Shown: positions 1 to 7,397 of the stretch, one piece after another
How the letters are laid out: every line of letters begins with the position of its first letter
Numbering within the stretch: position 1 is the first letter of the stretch
From: Zoogloeaceae bacterium
GTDB taxonomy: Bacteria; Pseudomonadota; Gammaproteobacteria; Burkholderiales; Rhodocyclaceae
Assembly (NCBI GenBank): GCA_031290955.1
Contig: JAISLJ010000013.1
Span: 1 to 21,097 of the forward strand
Length of the DNA stretch: 21,097 bases
Direction: 5' to 3'
Notes under the pieces: model-generated
What the model saw: only the letters and a program-made list of their open reading frames with translations
Told to the model about the DNA's origin: nothing
Databases searched by the model: none
Translations under genes and position numbers: made by a program

Positions 1-7
1 GTCCGCC

Positions 8-58
8 GCCGCATGCCAATTGCCTACGGGCTACGCCCTCCGGCAATTGGCATACGGC
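8..58. repeat. Long inverted repeat (hairpin/cruciform) left of pgk
   Basis: The arms ATGCCAATTGCC (13-24) and GGCAATTGGCAT (42-53) match perfectly. Beyond one mismatch, four more pairs (GCCG 8-11 with CGGC 55-58) extend the stem to 17 positions. The loop holds a smaller GGGC/GCCC hairpin. On the plus strand a short A run (61-66) follows, but there is no strong T tract, so this is not a textbook terminator for pgk, whose stop lies about 170 bp away. It may be an internal structure of an IS lying mostly left of the window. Confidence 0.6.
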
Positions 59-60
59 AC

Positions 61-98
61 AAAAAAGCGGACAATTTGAAAATCATGAAAGCGGACAG
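61..98 (-). mobile_element. IS-end-like motif (paired TGTCC boxes), element body to the left
   Basis: Read on the minus strand this is CTGTCC (93-98), an 18-nt spacer, then TTGTCCG (68-74). The same motif with the same 18-nt spacer occurs at the right edge of the window, in front of a putative transposase start. Paired short boxes of this kind are common at IS ends. I infer that this is one end of an element whose body lies to the left; no transposase is visible on this side. Confidence 0.4.
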
Positions 99-226
99 AT
101 TCAAAAGCTCGTAACAACATCCGCACCGAAGAAGCGCATCATGCCGCAGTGGCGCTGGATTGCGGGGCATTGGCCTGGATCGGATGCGCGTCGGGAAGCC
201 CGCGCCGCCGCCGCAAGCGCCCAGCA

Positions 227-1411
227 TCAATCGTCAAAACGCGCTTCCAGCGCGGCGATGGCGGGCAGGGTCTTGCCTTCCAGGAATTCCAGAAAAGCGC
301 CGCCGCCAGTGGAGATGTAGCCCACGTCATCGGCGATGTTGAATTTGGCAATGGCCGCCAGCGTGTCGCCGCCGCCCGCGATGGAAAAGGCTTCCGAGTG
401 GGCGATGGCCGAAGCGAGCATCTTGGTGCCGCCCGCGAACTGGGCGTGCTCGAACACGCCGACCGGGCCGTTCCAGACGATGGTTCCGGCATGGGCGACG
501 TTCTGCGCCAGTTCGGCGGCGCTCTTCGGGCCGATGTCCAGGATGCGGTCATGCGGGCCGACTTCATTGACGGCGATCTTGTTGGCGCGCGCCAGCGCCG
601 AGACCTCATCTGCCACCACCACATCCACCGGCAAGGGCACCATCGCCCCTCTTGCGCGCATAAAATCCATGATGGCGTGGGCTTCCTTGACCAGATCGGC
701 TTCGGCGAGCGATTCGCCAATGCGTTTGCCGGAAGCGAGCAAGAAGGTATTGGCGATGCCGCCGCCGACGATGAGTTGATCCACTTTTTCCGCCAGGGAT
801 TTCAGGATGGTGAGTTTCGAGGAAACCTTCGCGCCGCCGACGATGGCGATGAGCGGACGCGCGGGCGCGTAGAGGGCGCGGGAAAGGGCGTCGATTTCCG
901 CGCCCATCAGGATGCCCGCGCAGGCAATCGGGGCAAAGCGGGCAATGCCGTGCGTGGTGGCTTCGGCGCGATGCGCGGTGCCGAAGGCGTCGTTCACATA
1001 GATGTCGCAGAGCGCCGCCATTTTTTTCGCGAGTTCCTCGCTGTTCTTTTTCTCGCCCACGTTGCAGCGGCAGTTTTCGAGCAGCACGACCTCGCCGGGC
1101 TGCACCGCGAAGCCGCCTTCCACCCAGTCGCGTACTAGGCGCACCGGCGCTTGCAGCAATTGGGAAAGGCGCACGGCCACAGGGGAAAGCGTATCCTCCG
1201 GGCCAACCGTCCCTTCCGTGGGACGCCCCAGGTGTGAAGTCACCATGACGGCGGCGCCCTGTTCAAGCGCATGGCGGATGGAAGGCAGCGACGCTTTTAT
1301 GCGCGTATCTTCAGTGATGTTGCCCGCTTCGTCCTGCGGCACGTTCAGGTCGGCGCGGATGAAGACGCGCTTGCCGGAAAGGTCGAGGTCAGTGAATTTG
1401 TTTACGTGCAT
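227..1411 (-). CDS. pgk: Phosphoglycerate kinase
   Basis: Cytosolic enzyme of glycolysis and gluconeogenesis: 1,3-bisphosphoglycerate + ADP to 3-phosphoglycerate + ATP. The 394-residue length is typical of bacterial PGK. Visible family motifs are RADLNVP near residue 19, SHLGRP near 60, GGAKVSSKL in the middle, VWNGPVGVFE, and the C-terminal GGGDT nucleotide loop. The ATG is preceded by GGAGG at normal spacing. It lies 30 bp downstream of the epd-like gene on the same strand, so the two are probably co-transcribed, as in many proteobacterial epd-pgk or gap-pgk operons. No pyk or fba gene follows; the next 226 bp to the window edge hold only a hairpin and an IS-like end. Identity is certain from the motifs. 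Confidence 0.97.
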   Translation of the reverse strand: MHVNKFTDLDLSGKRVFIRADLNVPQDEAGNITEDTRIKASLPSIRHALEQGAAVMVTSHLGRPTEGTVGPEDTLSPVAVRLSQLLQAPVRLVRDWVEGGFAVQPGEVVLLENCRCNVGEKKNSEELAKKMAALCDIYVNDAFGTAHRAEATTHGIARFAPIACAGILMGAEIDALSRALYAPARPLIAIVGGAKVSSKLTILKSLAEKVDQLIVGGGIANTFLLASGKRIGESLAEADLVKEAHAIMDFMRARGAMVPLPVDVVVADEVSALARANKIAVNEVGPHDRILDIGPKSAAELAQNVAHAGTIVWNGPVGVFEHAQFAGGTKMLASAIAHSEAFSIAGGGDTLAAIAKFNIADDVGYISTGGGAFLEFLEGKTLPAIAALEARFDD

Positions 1412-1441
1412 GATGAGAAACCTCCGGTCGGGAAAAGGTGG

Positions 1442-2479
1442 TCAGGCATCCCGCAGGGTGTGCCAGTATTCGATGACATCGAGCATCCGGTTCACAAAGC
1501 CCCATTCGTTGTCGAACCAGACGAAGAGATTCGCGCAGCCCGGCGCAACACAGCGGGTCACGCCGCCATCGACAATGGCCGAATGCGGATCGTGGTTGAA
1601 ATCAATGGAGGCATGGATTTCGTCCGACCAGGCGATCAAATTCCGCCAGGCATCCTGGGCGGCATGCACGAGCAGAGCCTTGAGCGTTTCCGCATCGGCG
1701 GGCTGGCGCAGGGCAAGCACCATGTCGATGGCGGAAACATTGGTGGTCGGCACGCGAATGGCCTTGGCCGTCACCCGGCCCGCAAGGCGGGGCAGAAGGC
1801 GCTCGACGCCACGCGCAAGCCCCGTCGCCACGGGGATGATGGATTGCATGGCCGAACGGGTGCGGCGCAGGTCGGCATGATGGTAGCCGTCGATCAGCGG
1901 CTGGTCGTTCATGACGGAATGCAGGGTCGTCAGGAGCGCCCGCTCCACGCCCAGTTCCCGGTCCATGAGCGCCAGCAGGGGCACGACGGCATTGGTGGTG
2001 CAGGAGGCGGCGGAAACGATCTTCTCTTGCCCGGAGAGTTCCCGGTGATTGACGCCGAACACAATGGTGGCGTCAACATCGGCGGCGCTGTTGGCCGGAT
2101 GCGAGAGCAGAAGGCGCGGCGCGCCCGCGCGTAGAAAACGCTCGATTTCGCGCCGCTCGCCATAGCGCCCGGAACACTCGACGACAAGATCAACGCCCAG
2201 CCCCGCCCAATCCACCGCTTCCGGAGTCGTGGCATGGCACACCGCGATCCGCTGACCGTCGATCCACAAGGCGTCGTCACGGGTTTCCACGCTTCCGGCA
2301 AAGCGCCCGTGCGTGGAATCGAAGCGGGTCAGATAGGCGATGCTCGCCAAATCTGCCGGTTCGTTGATCGCTGTCACCACAAAAGCTGCGTCCCCGCGTT
2401 CCTGCAAGGCACGCAAAAAGCAACGCCCGATCCGACCATAGCCATTGATGGCAAGGCGCAAAGGCGAACGGACGCGCAT
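1442..2479 (-). CDS. epd: Erythrose-4-phosphate dehydrogenase / type I GAPDH-family protein
   Basis: An NAD-dependent phosphorylating aldehyde dehydrogenase of the GAPDH superfamily, 345 residues. The N-terminal Rossmann motif NGYGRIGR is at residues 12-19 and the catalytic Cys160 lies in SAASCTTN, with His187 in TTLHSVMND. The MNDQP segment after the catalytic His, the following YHHADLRRTR and the late DFNHDPHSAIVDG block match E. coli Epd as I remember it, rather than GapA (which has TVHATTATQ). I therefore prefer erythrose-4-phosphate dehydrogenase, which feeds pyridoxal phosphate synthesis. A glycolytic GAPDH role cannot be excluded, since pgk follows directly and no other gap is in the window. 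It is divergent from motA with a 192-bp intergenic region. The start has a G-rich stretch upstream. Confidence 0.85.
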   Translation of the reverse strand: MRVRSPLRLAINGYGRIGRCFLRALQERGDAAFVVTAINEPADLASIAYLTRFDSTHGRFAGSVETRDDALWIDGQRIAVCHATTPEAVDWAGLGVDLVVECSGRYGERREIERFLRAGAPRLLLSHPANSAADVDATIVFGVNHRELSGQEKIVSAASCTTNAVVPLLALMDRELGVERALLTTLHSVMNDQPLIDGYHHADLRRTRSAMQSIIPVATGLARGVERLLPRLAGRVTAKAIRVPTTNVSAIDMVLALRQPADAETLKALLVHAAQDAWRNLIAWSDEIHASIDFNHDPHSAIVDGGVTRCVAPGCANLFVWFDNEWGFVNRMLDVIEYWHTLRDA

Positions 2480-2596
2480 GGCAGCCCCCCGATGAATCAG
2501 AAAACCGGGAATTCTACGGGCTTTTCAGGATCAAGGACAGACAACAATGCAGCGCGTGCCACTTTGCGCGACCTGGCTTCTCGCGCACTCCGGCAC

Positions 2597-2612
2597 TGTC
2601 TGCGGGCAGACA
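2597..2612. promoter_or_regulatory. Perfect 7-bp palindrome between epd and motA (operator candidate)
   Basis: TGTCTGC-GG-GCAGACA is a perfect inverted repeat with a 2-bp centre. It lies 4 bp before the proposed -35 of motA. A related half-site, GACAGACA, occurs at about 2535. Position and symmetry suit binding of a dimeric regulator; a very short hairpin loop makes an RNA role less likely. No regulator is identified. Confidence 0.4.
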
Positions 2613-2616
2613 AGGG

Positions 2617-2644
2617 TGGACAAGCGTGGCTGAGCCATTAGAAT
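2617..2644 (+). promoter_or_regulatory. Candidate sigma-70-type promoter for motA
   Basis: TGGACA (2617-2622) and TAGAAT (2639-2644) are separated by 16 bp. The -10 box ends 27 bp before the motA ATG, leaving room for a short leader with the AAGGGG ribosome-binding site. I did not find a convincing sigma-28 or sigma-54 flagellar promoter here, although motAB is often under sigma-28. Confidence 0.4.
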
Positions 2645-2671
2645 AGCGATTCCACCCAAGGGGAAAAGCTC

Positions 2672-3529
2672 ATGTTCTTGATCGTTGGCTACATCATCAT
2701 CATTGCCGCCGCCATTGGAACGTATTCGATCCACGGCAGCCTGGCGGCACTGTGGATGCCAACAGAGTACCTTGCCATCGTCGGCCTCCTGATCGGCAGC
2801 TTCGTCGCAAGCAACAACGGCAAGATGATCAAGCGCGTGATCGGCGCCCTGCCCGGCATCTTCAAGGGATCGCCCTACAACAAGGCCTATTATGTTGACG
2901 TGCTGGCGCTCCTCTTCGAGATTCTCTCCAAGGTGCGCAAGGAAGGGCTGATGTCGATCGAGAACGACGTGGAAAATCCCGATTCCAGCCCGATCTTCTC
3001 CAAGTACCCGGAAATCCTGGGCAATCACCATGTGATCGAATTCATGACCGACTACCTGCGCATGATGGTGGGCGGCAACCTGAACACCCTGGAAATCGAG
3101 GGGTTGATGGAACAGGAGCTGGAAGCGCACCACCACGAGGCGGAAGCGCCCGCGCATGCGGTGCAGCGTCAGGGGGACGCCCTGCCCGCCTTCGGGATCG
3201 TGGTGGCGGTAATGGGCGTGGTCAACGTCATGGGATCGGTGGGCGAGCCGCCGCCCGTGCTGGGGAAGATGATCGGCGGGGCGCTGGTCGGCACCTTCCT
3301 GGGCATTCTCGTCTCCTACGGCTTCGTGCAGCCGGTGGCCTCGCTTCTGGAACTGAAGGCGGGCGAAGCCTCGCGTGTGTATGGCGTCATCAAGGCGGTG
3401 TTGCTGGCCTCGATGTCCGGCTACGCGCCGCAGGTAGCAATCGAATTCGGGCGCAAGAACCTTCCCGCCGATGCCCGGCCTTCCTTTCTGGAACTGGAGG
3501 AAGAACTGAAGAACCGCAAGGGTCGCTGA
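2672..3529 (+). CDS. motA: Flagellar motor stator protein MotA
   Basis: Inner-membrane stator subunit that with MotB forms the proton channel driving flagellar rotation. It has 285 residues, against about 295 in E. coli. The first hydrophobic segment is at residues 2-20 and the second near 32-47. A cytoplasmic loop carries the charged residues Arg89 and Glu97 (equivalents of E. coli R90/E98, which contact FliG). The paired channel prolines are Pro172 in LPAFGIVVAVMG and Pro221 in FVQPVAS, matching P173/P222 of E. coli. The last two TM helices span about 170-190 and 203-222. An AAGGGG ribosome-binding site precedes the ATG. motB begins 16 bp after the stop, so the pair is an operon. Confidence 0.96.
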   Translation: MFLIVGYIIIIAAAIGTYSIHGSLAALWMPTEYLAIVGLLIGSFVASNNGKMIKRVIGALPGIFKGSPYNKAYYVDVLALLFEILSKVRKEGLMSIENDVENPDSSPIFSKYPEILGNHHVIEFMTDYLRMMVGGNLNTLEIEGLMEQELEAHHHEAEAPAHAVQRQGDALPAFGIVVAVMGVVNVMGSVGEPPPVLGKMIGGALVGTFLGILVSYGFVQPVASLLELKAGEASRVYGVIKAVLLASMSGYAPQVAIEFGRKNLPADARPSFLELEEELKNRKGR

Positions 3530-3545
3530 GGTCGGGAGAAATGCC

Positions 3546-4493
3546 ATGAGCGACGATTCCACCCGCCCTATCGTCATCAAGCGCGTCCGGAGGAGCGCGG
3601 GCGCGGGGCATGGCGGCGGGGCCTGGAAGATCGCCTATGCCGACTTCGTGACGGCGATGATGGCCTTCTTCCTCCTCATGTGGCTTTTGGGTTCAACGGC
3701 CAAGGGCGACCTGCAAGGCATCGCCGATTTCTTCCAGAATCCGCTCATGCTCGCCAATGCCGGAGGCAGCGGCGTCGGCGACGCGACCAGCATCATCCAG
3801 GGCGGCGGGGAAGACCTGACGCGCAGTTCCGGGCAGGTGCGCGAGGGCGATACCGAAGCCCAGCGCCGTCGTCTTTCGATGCGGGAAAAACGCCTGGAAT
3901 TCGAGCGCCGCGAGCGGCAGTCGCTGGAAAACCTCAAGCAGCGCATCGAAAAACTGATCGACGATTCGCCGCAGCTTCTCCAGTTCAAGAACCAGCTCCT
4001 GCTCGACATCACCACCGAAGGGCTGCGCATCCAGATCGTCGATGAACAGAATCGTCCCATGTTCGATTTGGCGAGCGACACGCTGAAACCCTACACCCGG
4101 GAAATCCTGCGCCAGATTGGCACGCTGCTGAACGAGGTGCCCAACCGCCTGAGCCTTGCCGGACATACCGATGCCGCCCAGTTCATGGGCGGCGCGCGCG
4201 GCTTTTCCAACTGGGAGCTTTCCGCCAACCGCGCCAACGCCTCGCGCCGGGAACTGGTGGCGGGCGGCATGGACGACAACCGCGTGCTGCGCGTCGAGGG
4301 TCTCGCCGCTTCGGTGCTGTTCGATCCCAATGATCCCCTGAATCCGGTGAATCGCCGCATCAGCATCATCGTGCTCAACAAGCGCACGGAAATGGGCATT
4401 CTGGAAAACGGCCCCGCCTACGAAGAACTGTACGAGGATGAGGAAACGGCATCCACCCAACCCACCCAGCCCGCGTCGTCCAACCCGCAATGA
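3546..4493 (+). CDS. motB: Flagellar motor stator protein MotB
   Basis: Stator subunit anchoring the motor to peptidoglycan, 315 residues. A short basic cytoplasmic N-terminus is followed by one TM helix (about 28-49) containing Asp33 in YADFVTAMMAFF, the conserved proton-binding aspartate. Next comes the plug/linker region, rich in charge (about 85-150), and then an OmpA-like peptidoglycan-binding domain with LAGHTDAAQF and the NRRISIIV ending. The C-terminal tail is Thr/Gln/Pro-rich and low in complexity. The stretch MREKRLEFERRERQS suggests a coiled coil. It follows motA and lies 13 bp before cheR, so motA-motB-cheR-cheB is probably one transcript. Confidence 0.96.
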   Translation: MSDDSTRPIVIKRVRRSAGAGHGGGAWKIAYADFVTAMMAFFLLMWLLGSTAKGDLQGIADFFQNPLMLANAGGSGVGDATSIIQGGGEDLTRSSGQVREGDTEAQRRRLSMREKRLEFERRERQSLENLKQRIEKLIDDSPQLLQFKNQLLLDITTEGLRIQIVDEQNRPMFDLASDTLKPYTREILRQIGTLLNEVPNRLSLAGHTDAAQFMGGARGFSNWELSANRANASRRELVAGGMDDNRVLRVEGLAASVLFDPNDPLNPVNRRISIIVLNKRTEMGILENGPAYEELYEDEETASTQPTQPASSNPQ

Positions 4494-4506
4494 ACATCAG
4501 AACTCC

Positions 4507-5430
4507 ATGAGCGATCTCCCCGGCAAGCCCCCTTCCCTTTCCGAGCGTCTGGCGGAAATCCGCAAACTGGGCGCAGTGGCGCGCAATCCGGGCGAATCCA
4601 TGCCCGTGCGGGAATTCGATTTCAAGGCGACGGATTTCGAGCGCGTCAAGAAACTCATCTATGCCCACGCGGGCATTTCCCTCTCGCCCACCAAGCAGGA
4701 CATGGTTTACTCCCGTCTTGCGCGCCGCCTGCGCGCCAAGAGCATGAAGAGTTTCACGCAATACCTGGATTTCCTGGAAAAAAGCCGTGATCCCGGCGAG
4801 TGGGAGGCGTTCATCAATTCGCTGACCACCAATCTCACCTCCTTCTTCCGGGAACCGCACCACTTCCCCTTGCTGGCGGAGCACCTGCGCAAGGTCTCCG
4901 CCATCCGCAAATCGATCAGCATCTGGTGCTGCGCCGCTTCGACGGGAGAGGAACCCTACTCCATCGCCATGACCGTGGCGGACACCTTCGGCAGGAGCGC
5001 CCCCCGCGTGGAAGTGAGCATCCTGTGCTCCGATCTGGATACCAATGTGCTGACAACAGCGGAAAAAGGCATTTATACGCGGGACCGTGTCCTGCGGATT
5101 TCGCCGGAACAGTTGCAGCATTACTTCAGCAAGGAGGACGCAAATTCCTATGCCGTGCGCCCGGAGTTGAAGCGCATGATGCGTTTCAAGCGCATCAATC
5201 TCCTGGACCCGCGCTGGCCGGTGCAAGGGCCGCTTGACGTGATCTTCTGCCGCAACGTCATGATCTATTTCGACAAGCCGACCCAGTACAGGATTCTCGC
5301 CCGCTTCGCGCCGCTCCTCGCACCGGATGGCCTCCTGTTTGCCGGACACTCGGAGAATTTCCTGCATGCCATCGATCTGTTCCACTCGGAGGGGAAAACT
5401 GTGTACAGCCTCGTCCGCAGACGCGCCTGA
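4507..5430 (+). CDS. cheR: Chemotaxis protein methyltransferase CheR
   Basis: SAM-dependent methyltransferase that methylates glutamates of chemoreceptors, setting adaptation with CheB. The 307 residues hold an N-terminal helical CheR domain (about 42-100) and a SAM-binding Rossmann domain with NLTSFFRE (109-116), CCAASTGEEPYS (141-152), the acidic SDLD motif (175-178) and DVIFCRNVMIYFD. The late GHSENF motif is also typical. I chose the ATG at 4507 over an in-frame one at 4438, because the latter lies inside motB and would add a proline/arginine-rich tail not seen in CheR; no strong ribosome-binding site is visible. A perfect stem-loop covers the stop codon. Confidence 0.94.
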   Translation: MSDLPGKPPSLSERLAEIRKLGAVARNPGESMPVREFDFKATDFERVKKLIYAHAGISLSPTKQDMVYSRLARRLRAKSMKSFTQYLDFLEKSRDPGEWEAFINSLTTNLTSFFREPHHFPLLAEHLRKVSAIRKSISIWCCAASTGEEPYSIAMTVADTFGRSAPRVEVSILCSDLDTNVLTTAEKGIYTRDRVLRISPEQLQHYFSKEDANSYAVRPELKRMMRFKRINLLDPRWPVQGPLDVIFCRNVMIYFDKPTQYRILARFAPLLAPDGLLFAGHSENFLHAIDLFHSEGKTVYSLVRRRA

Positions 5431-5440
5431 CGCAGGCGCG
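5422..5440 (+). promoter_or_regulatory. Perfect 8-bp stem-loop over the cheR stop codon
   Basis: CGCGCCTG (5422-5429), loop ACG, CAGGCGCG (5433-5440). The cheR TGA (5428-5430) lies in the arm and loop. No U tract follows, so it is not a rho-independent terminator; it could stabilise or process the message between cheR and cheB, or lower the cheB:cheR ratio. The cheB ATG is 32 nt downstream. Confidence 0.45.
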
Positions 5441-5472
5441 CCGACATCCCCGACATTCCGAAAGCCGATCCC

Positions 5473-6585
5473 ATGAACGCGCGTGAAAAGATCCGGGTCC
5501 TGGTGGTCGACGATTCCCTCTTCATGCGTCGGCGTTTGATGGAGATGATCGGGGCCACGGAAGATCTCGAAGTGGTCGGCGCGGCCCCGGATGCCGACAC
5601 GGCCTGGCGAATGCTCCACGATCTCGCGCCCGATGTGCTGACGCTGGATATCCAGATGCCCCGGACAACCGGGCTTGAGTTCCTGGAGCGCCTCATGCGT
5701 GAAAAACCCATGCGCGTGGTCATGGTTTCCGCGCTGACCCAGGAAGGATCAGAAGCGACTTTCCGGGCGCTGGAACTGGGCGCGATTGATTTCATCTCCA
5801 AGCCACATGCGGACCGCCTGCAGGAATACGCGCACGAACTGGCGGAAAAAATCCGCGCCGCCCGCCACGCGCGCCTGCCGCGCCCCTCTGCCCGATCCTT
5901 CGTCACGAAACCGGAAGTGCCGAGATCAACGCGGCTGTCGGCAAAACCTTCCCCGGCAAAGCGCCCCTCCCTCCCCGGCGCGGTTACAGCCACATCCGGT
6001 CGGGTGATTTTCCTGGGGGCTTCCACCGGCGGACCGGAGGCCATCAAGCATTTCCTCCTGGGCATCCCGGCAGAATGCCCTCCCATCCTCATCGTGCAGC
6101 ACATGCCGGAAACCTTCACGCCTTCGTTTGCCACGCGCCTGAACAGTCTTTGCCAGCCGGAAATCCGGGAAGCGCAGGGCGACGAGATCGTCACGCCAGG
6201 GACCGTCTATATCGCGCCCGGCCACTCGCACCTGCGGGTGCGCCAGGAAAACGGCAAACTGTGGACAGAGCTTGCGCAAACCGAACCGGTAAACCGGCAT
6301 CGTCCATCCGTGGATGTGCTCTTTGATTCCGCCGCCGCCCTGATGGGCTCCCGCGCTGTCGGTGTCCTCCTGACCGGCATGGGAAAGGATGGCGCACAAG
6401 GACTCCTGCGAATGCGCAAGGCGGGGGCGCGTACCTTCGGCCAAGACGAAGCAAGCTGCGTCGTCTACGGCATGCCCCGGGAAGCCTGGCAGATCGGCGC
6501 CGTTGAGGAAGCCGTCAGCATCACCCGCATGGCCGCCCGCGTCCTCTCCCTCTTCGGCATGGAAGCACTGCCCGGAGGCAAGTAA
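5473..6585 (+). CDS. cheB: Chemotaxis response regulator protein-glutamate methylesterase CheB
   Basis: Removes methyl groups from (and deamidates) chemoreceptor glutamates, activated by phosphorylation from CheA. It has 370 residues. The receiver domain (about 6-125) has the acidic pair Asp13/Asp14, phosphoacceptor Asp59 in LTLDIQMP, and Lys110 in FISKP. A basic, proline-rich linker spans about 130-175. The methylesterase domain (176 to the end) has the catalytic triad Ser184 in GASTGG, His210 in QHMPE and Asp306 in TGMGKDGA. All catalytic residues are present. cheA, cheW, cheY and cheD are not in the window, so the rest of the pathway lies elsewhere. The next 800 bp downstream are repeats. 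Confidence 0.96.
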   Translation: MNAREKIRVLVVDDSLFMRRRLMEMIGATEDLEVVGAAPDADTAWRMLHDLAPDVLTLDIQMPRTTGLEFLERLMREKPMRVVMVSALTQEGSEATFRALELGAIDFISKPHADRLQEYAHELAEKIRAARHARLPRPSARSFVTKPEVPRSTRLSAKPSPAKRPSLPGAVTATSGRVIFLGASTGGPEAIKHFLLGIPAECPPILIVQHMPETFTPSFATRLNSLCQPEIREAQGDEIVTPGTVYIAPGHSHLRVRQENGKLWTELAQTEPVNRHRPSVDVLFDSAAALMGSRAVGVLLTGMGKDGAQGLLRMRKAGARTFGQDEASCVVYGMPREAWQIGAVEEAVSITRMAARVLSLFGMEALPGGK

Positions 6586-6611
6586 GGGACTATGAATCTG
6601 CCGGTCTCGCG

Positions 6612-6728
6612 CCAAACGCAAGGCGCGTTTGCCCCAACGCGGAGTGCGTTTGCCCCAACGCAAGGTGCGTTTGCCCCAACGCGAGGTGTGTTTGCCCAAA
6701 CGCGGGACGGGTTTACCAGAACGCAGCG
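6612..6728. repeat. 21-bp tandem repeat array, about 5.5 units
   Basis: Units start at 6612, 6633, 6654, 6675, 6696 and (partial) 6717, each 21 bp with no spacers. The consensus is about CCCAACGCRAGGTGCGTTTGC. Each junction reads GCGTTTGCCCCAACGC, an inverted repeat (GCGTT/AACGC) that could fold into a tiny hairpin. Units 2-4 differ at few positions, so expansion looks recent. The period is divisible by three, so open frames cross it on both strands, but no coding signal supports them. Confidence 0.75.
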
Positions 6729-6744
6729 CATGTTCTCCTCCTTC

Positions 6745-6778
6745 GTCATTGCGAGGCGCACAGCGACGAAGCAATCCA
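6745..6778 (+). repeat. Dispersed CATTGCGAG...GCAATCC repeat, copy 1
   Basis: It starts GTCATTGCGAG (6745-6755) and ends GCAATCC (6771-6777), with an AGCGACGAA core. The two ends are near-inverted copies of each other (ATTGC/GCAAT). Elements of this form are scattered between genes in many bacterial genomes, from memory. It abuts the left flank of the MITE-like element that follows. Confidence 0.6.
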
Positions 6779-6828
6779 TCAGCCTTCATTTGTGGGATGC
6801 CCTTCCCGTCCGCGCCGCCGCCTGCTTC

Positions 6829-7028
6829 TCTCTCGCCCGCTTGGCGGGAGAGAGTGCCCCGGCAGGGGCGAGTGAGGGCGTACACCCTCCGGCGCAAAGC
6901 GCCGCATACTTTTCCTTGGGCGTTGTTTCCGCTGGAAGGTTGGGAAAAATTACCGTCGCTGCGCTCCGCATGGAACAGCCCCCTCACCCGGCGCTTCGCG
7001 CCACCCTCTCCCGCCAAGCGGGCGAGGG
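6829..7028 (+). repeat. MITE-like element with hairpin ends, copy A
   Basis: The left end is an imperfect hairpin (CTCTC-g-CCCGC, TTG loop, GCGGG-a-GAGAG). The right end is its inverse (CCCTC-t-CCCGC, CAA, GCGGG-c-GAGGG), giving terminal inverted repeats around a core of about 150 bp. The core includes GGCGCAAAGCGCCGCATA and CGTCGCTGCGCTCCGCATGG. The element is too short to encode a transposase, so it would be non-autonomous. The left flank (6771-6828) is shared with copy B, but the core is inverted relative to B. Confidence 0.65.
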
Positions 7029-7050
7029 GAACGACCGCCCCCACTTTGCC

Positions 7051-7158
7051 GTCATTGCGAGGGCCGAAGGCCCGTGGCAATCCACACGCCGGTTCTTCGC
7101 GTGAGGCGTTCCAAGGATGGAAAGGGAGTATGGATTGCCGCGCTGCGCTCGCAATGAC
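7051..7158. repeat. Inverted pair of CATTGCGAG...GCAATCC repeats, copies 2 and 3
   Basis: Copy 2 (plus, 7051-7084) and copy 3 (minus, 7131-7158) face each other. GTCATTGCGAG (7051-7061) pairs perfectly with CTCGCAATGAC (7148-7158), and GCAATCCA (7077-7084) with TGGATTGC (7131-7138). A transcript could fold into a long hairpin with copy-specific internal bulges. Confidence 0.6.
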
Positions 7159-7319
7159 GACAAAGCGAGACGGACGGACGCCCACAATTGCGGGCCGAAC
7201 GCTACAATGGCGGGCCGGAGGCCTACAGGAACAAACCCGATGCCCAAATCTTCGTCACAAGCGAGGGCAACACCCACGGTAAATCCACATCCTCTTTCCG
7301 CAGGGAAGAGGCCAGAGGA

Positions 7320-7392
7320 GAAACATGCGACGCTTTGCGCTGGAGAGTGGCCCCCCTCTCCCGCCTCGCGCCGGTTCGAGCAGGAAGGGAGA
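7320..7392 (-). repeat. Degenerate fragment of the MITE-like element, copy C
   Basis: GAAACATGCGACGCTTTGCGCTGG matches the core of copy B with few changes and one 2-bp gap. It is followed by a decayed CCTCTCCCGCC hairpin end. Translated frames of the three copies also share an ALCAG-type peptide, which confirms relatedness. The right part runs into AGGAAGGGAG, which serves as ribosome-binding site for the LRV gene. The 6586-7397 interval as a whole shows only repeats and no credible gene. Confidence 0.45.
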
Positions 7393-7397
7393 GATCA

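Noticed and set aside
149..1138. 329-codon plus-strand frame opposite pgk
   Set aside because: Antisense shadow of a certain pgk gene in GC-rich DNA.
2570..2600. Sigma-54 promoter (TGGC...GC) before motA
   Set aside because: The GG and GC elements are 8 bp apart instead of 10, so the required -24/-12 geometry fails.
6612..6728. CRISPR-like array
   Set aside because: The 21-bp units abut without spacers and vary along their length; no cas gene is near.
6592..7282. Several overlapping open frames (e.g. 170 and 217 codons) downstream of cheB
   Set aside because: Their peptides come from the tandem array and dispersed repeats (GAFAPT-type runs, AAARTGRASH-type runs). No ribosome-binding site or domain supports them.
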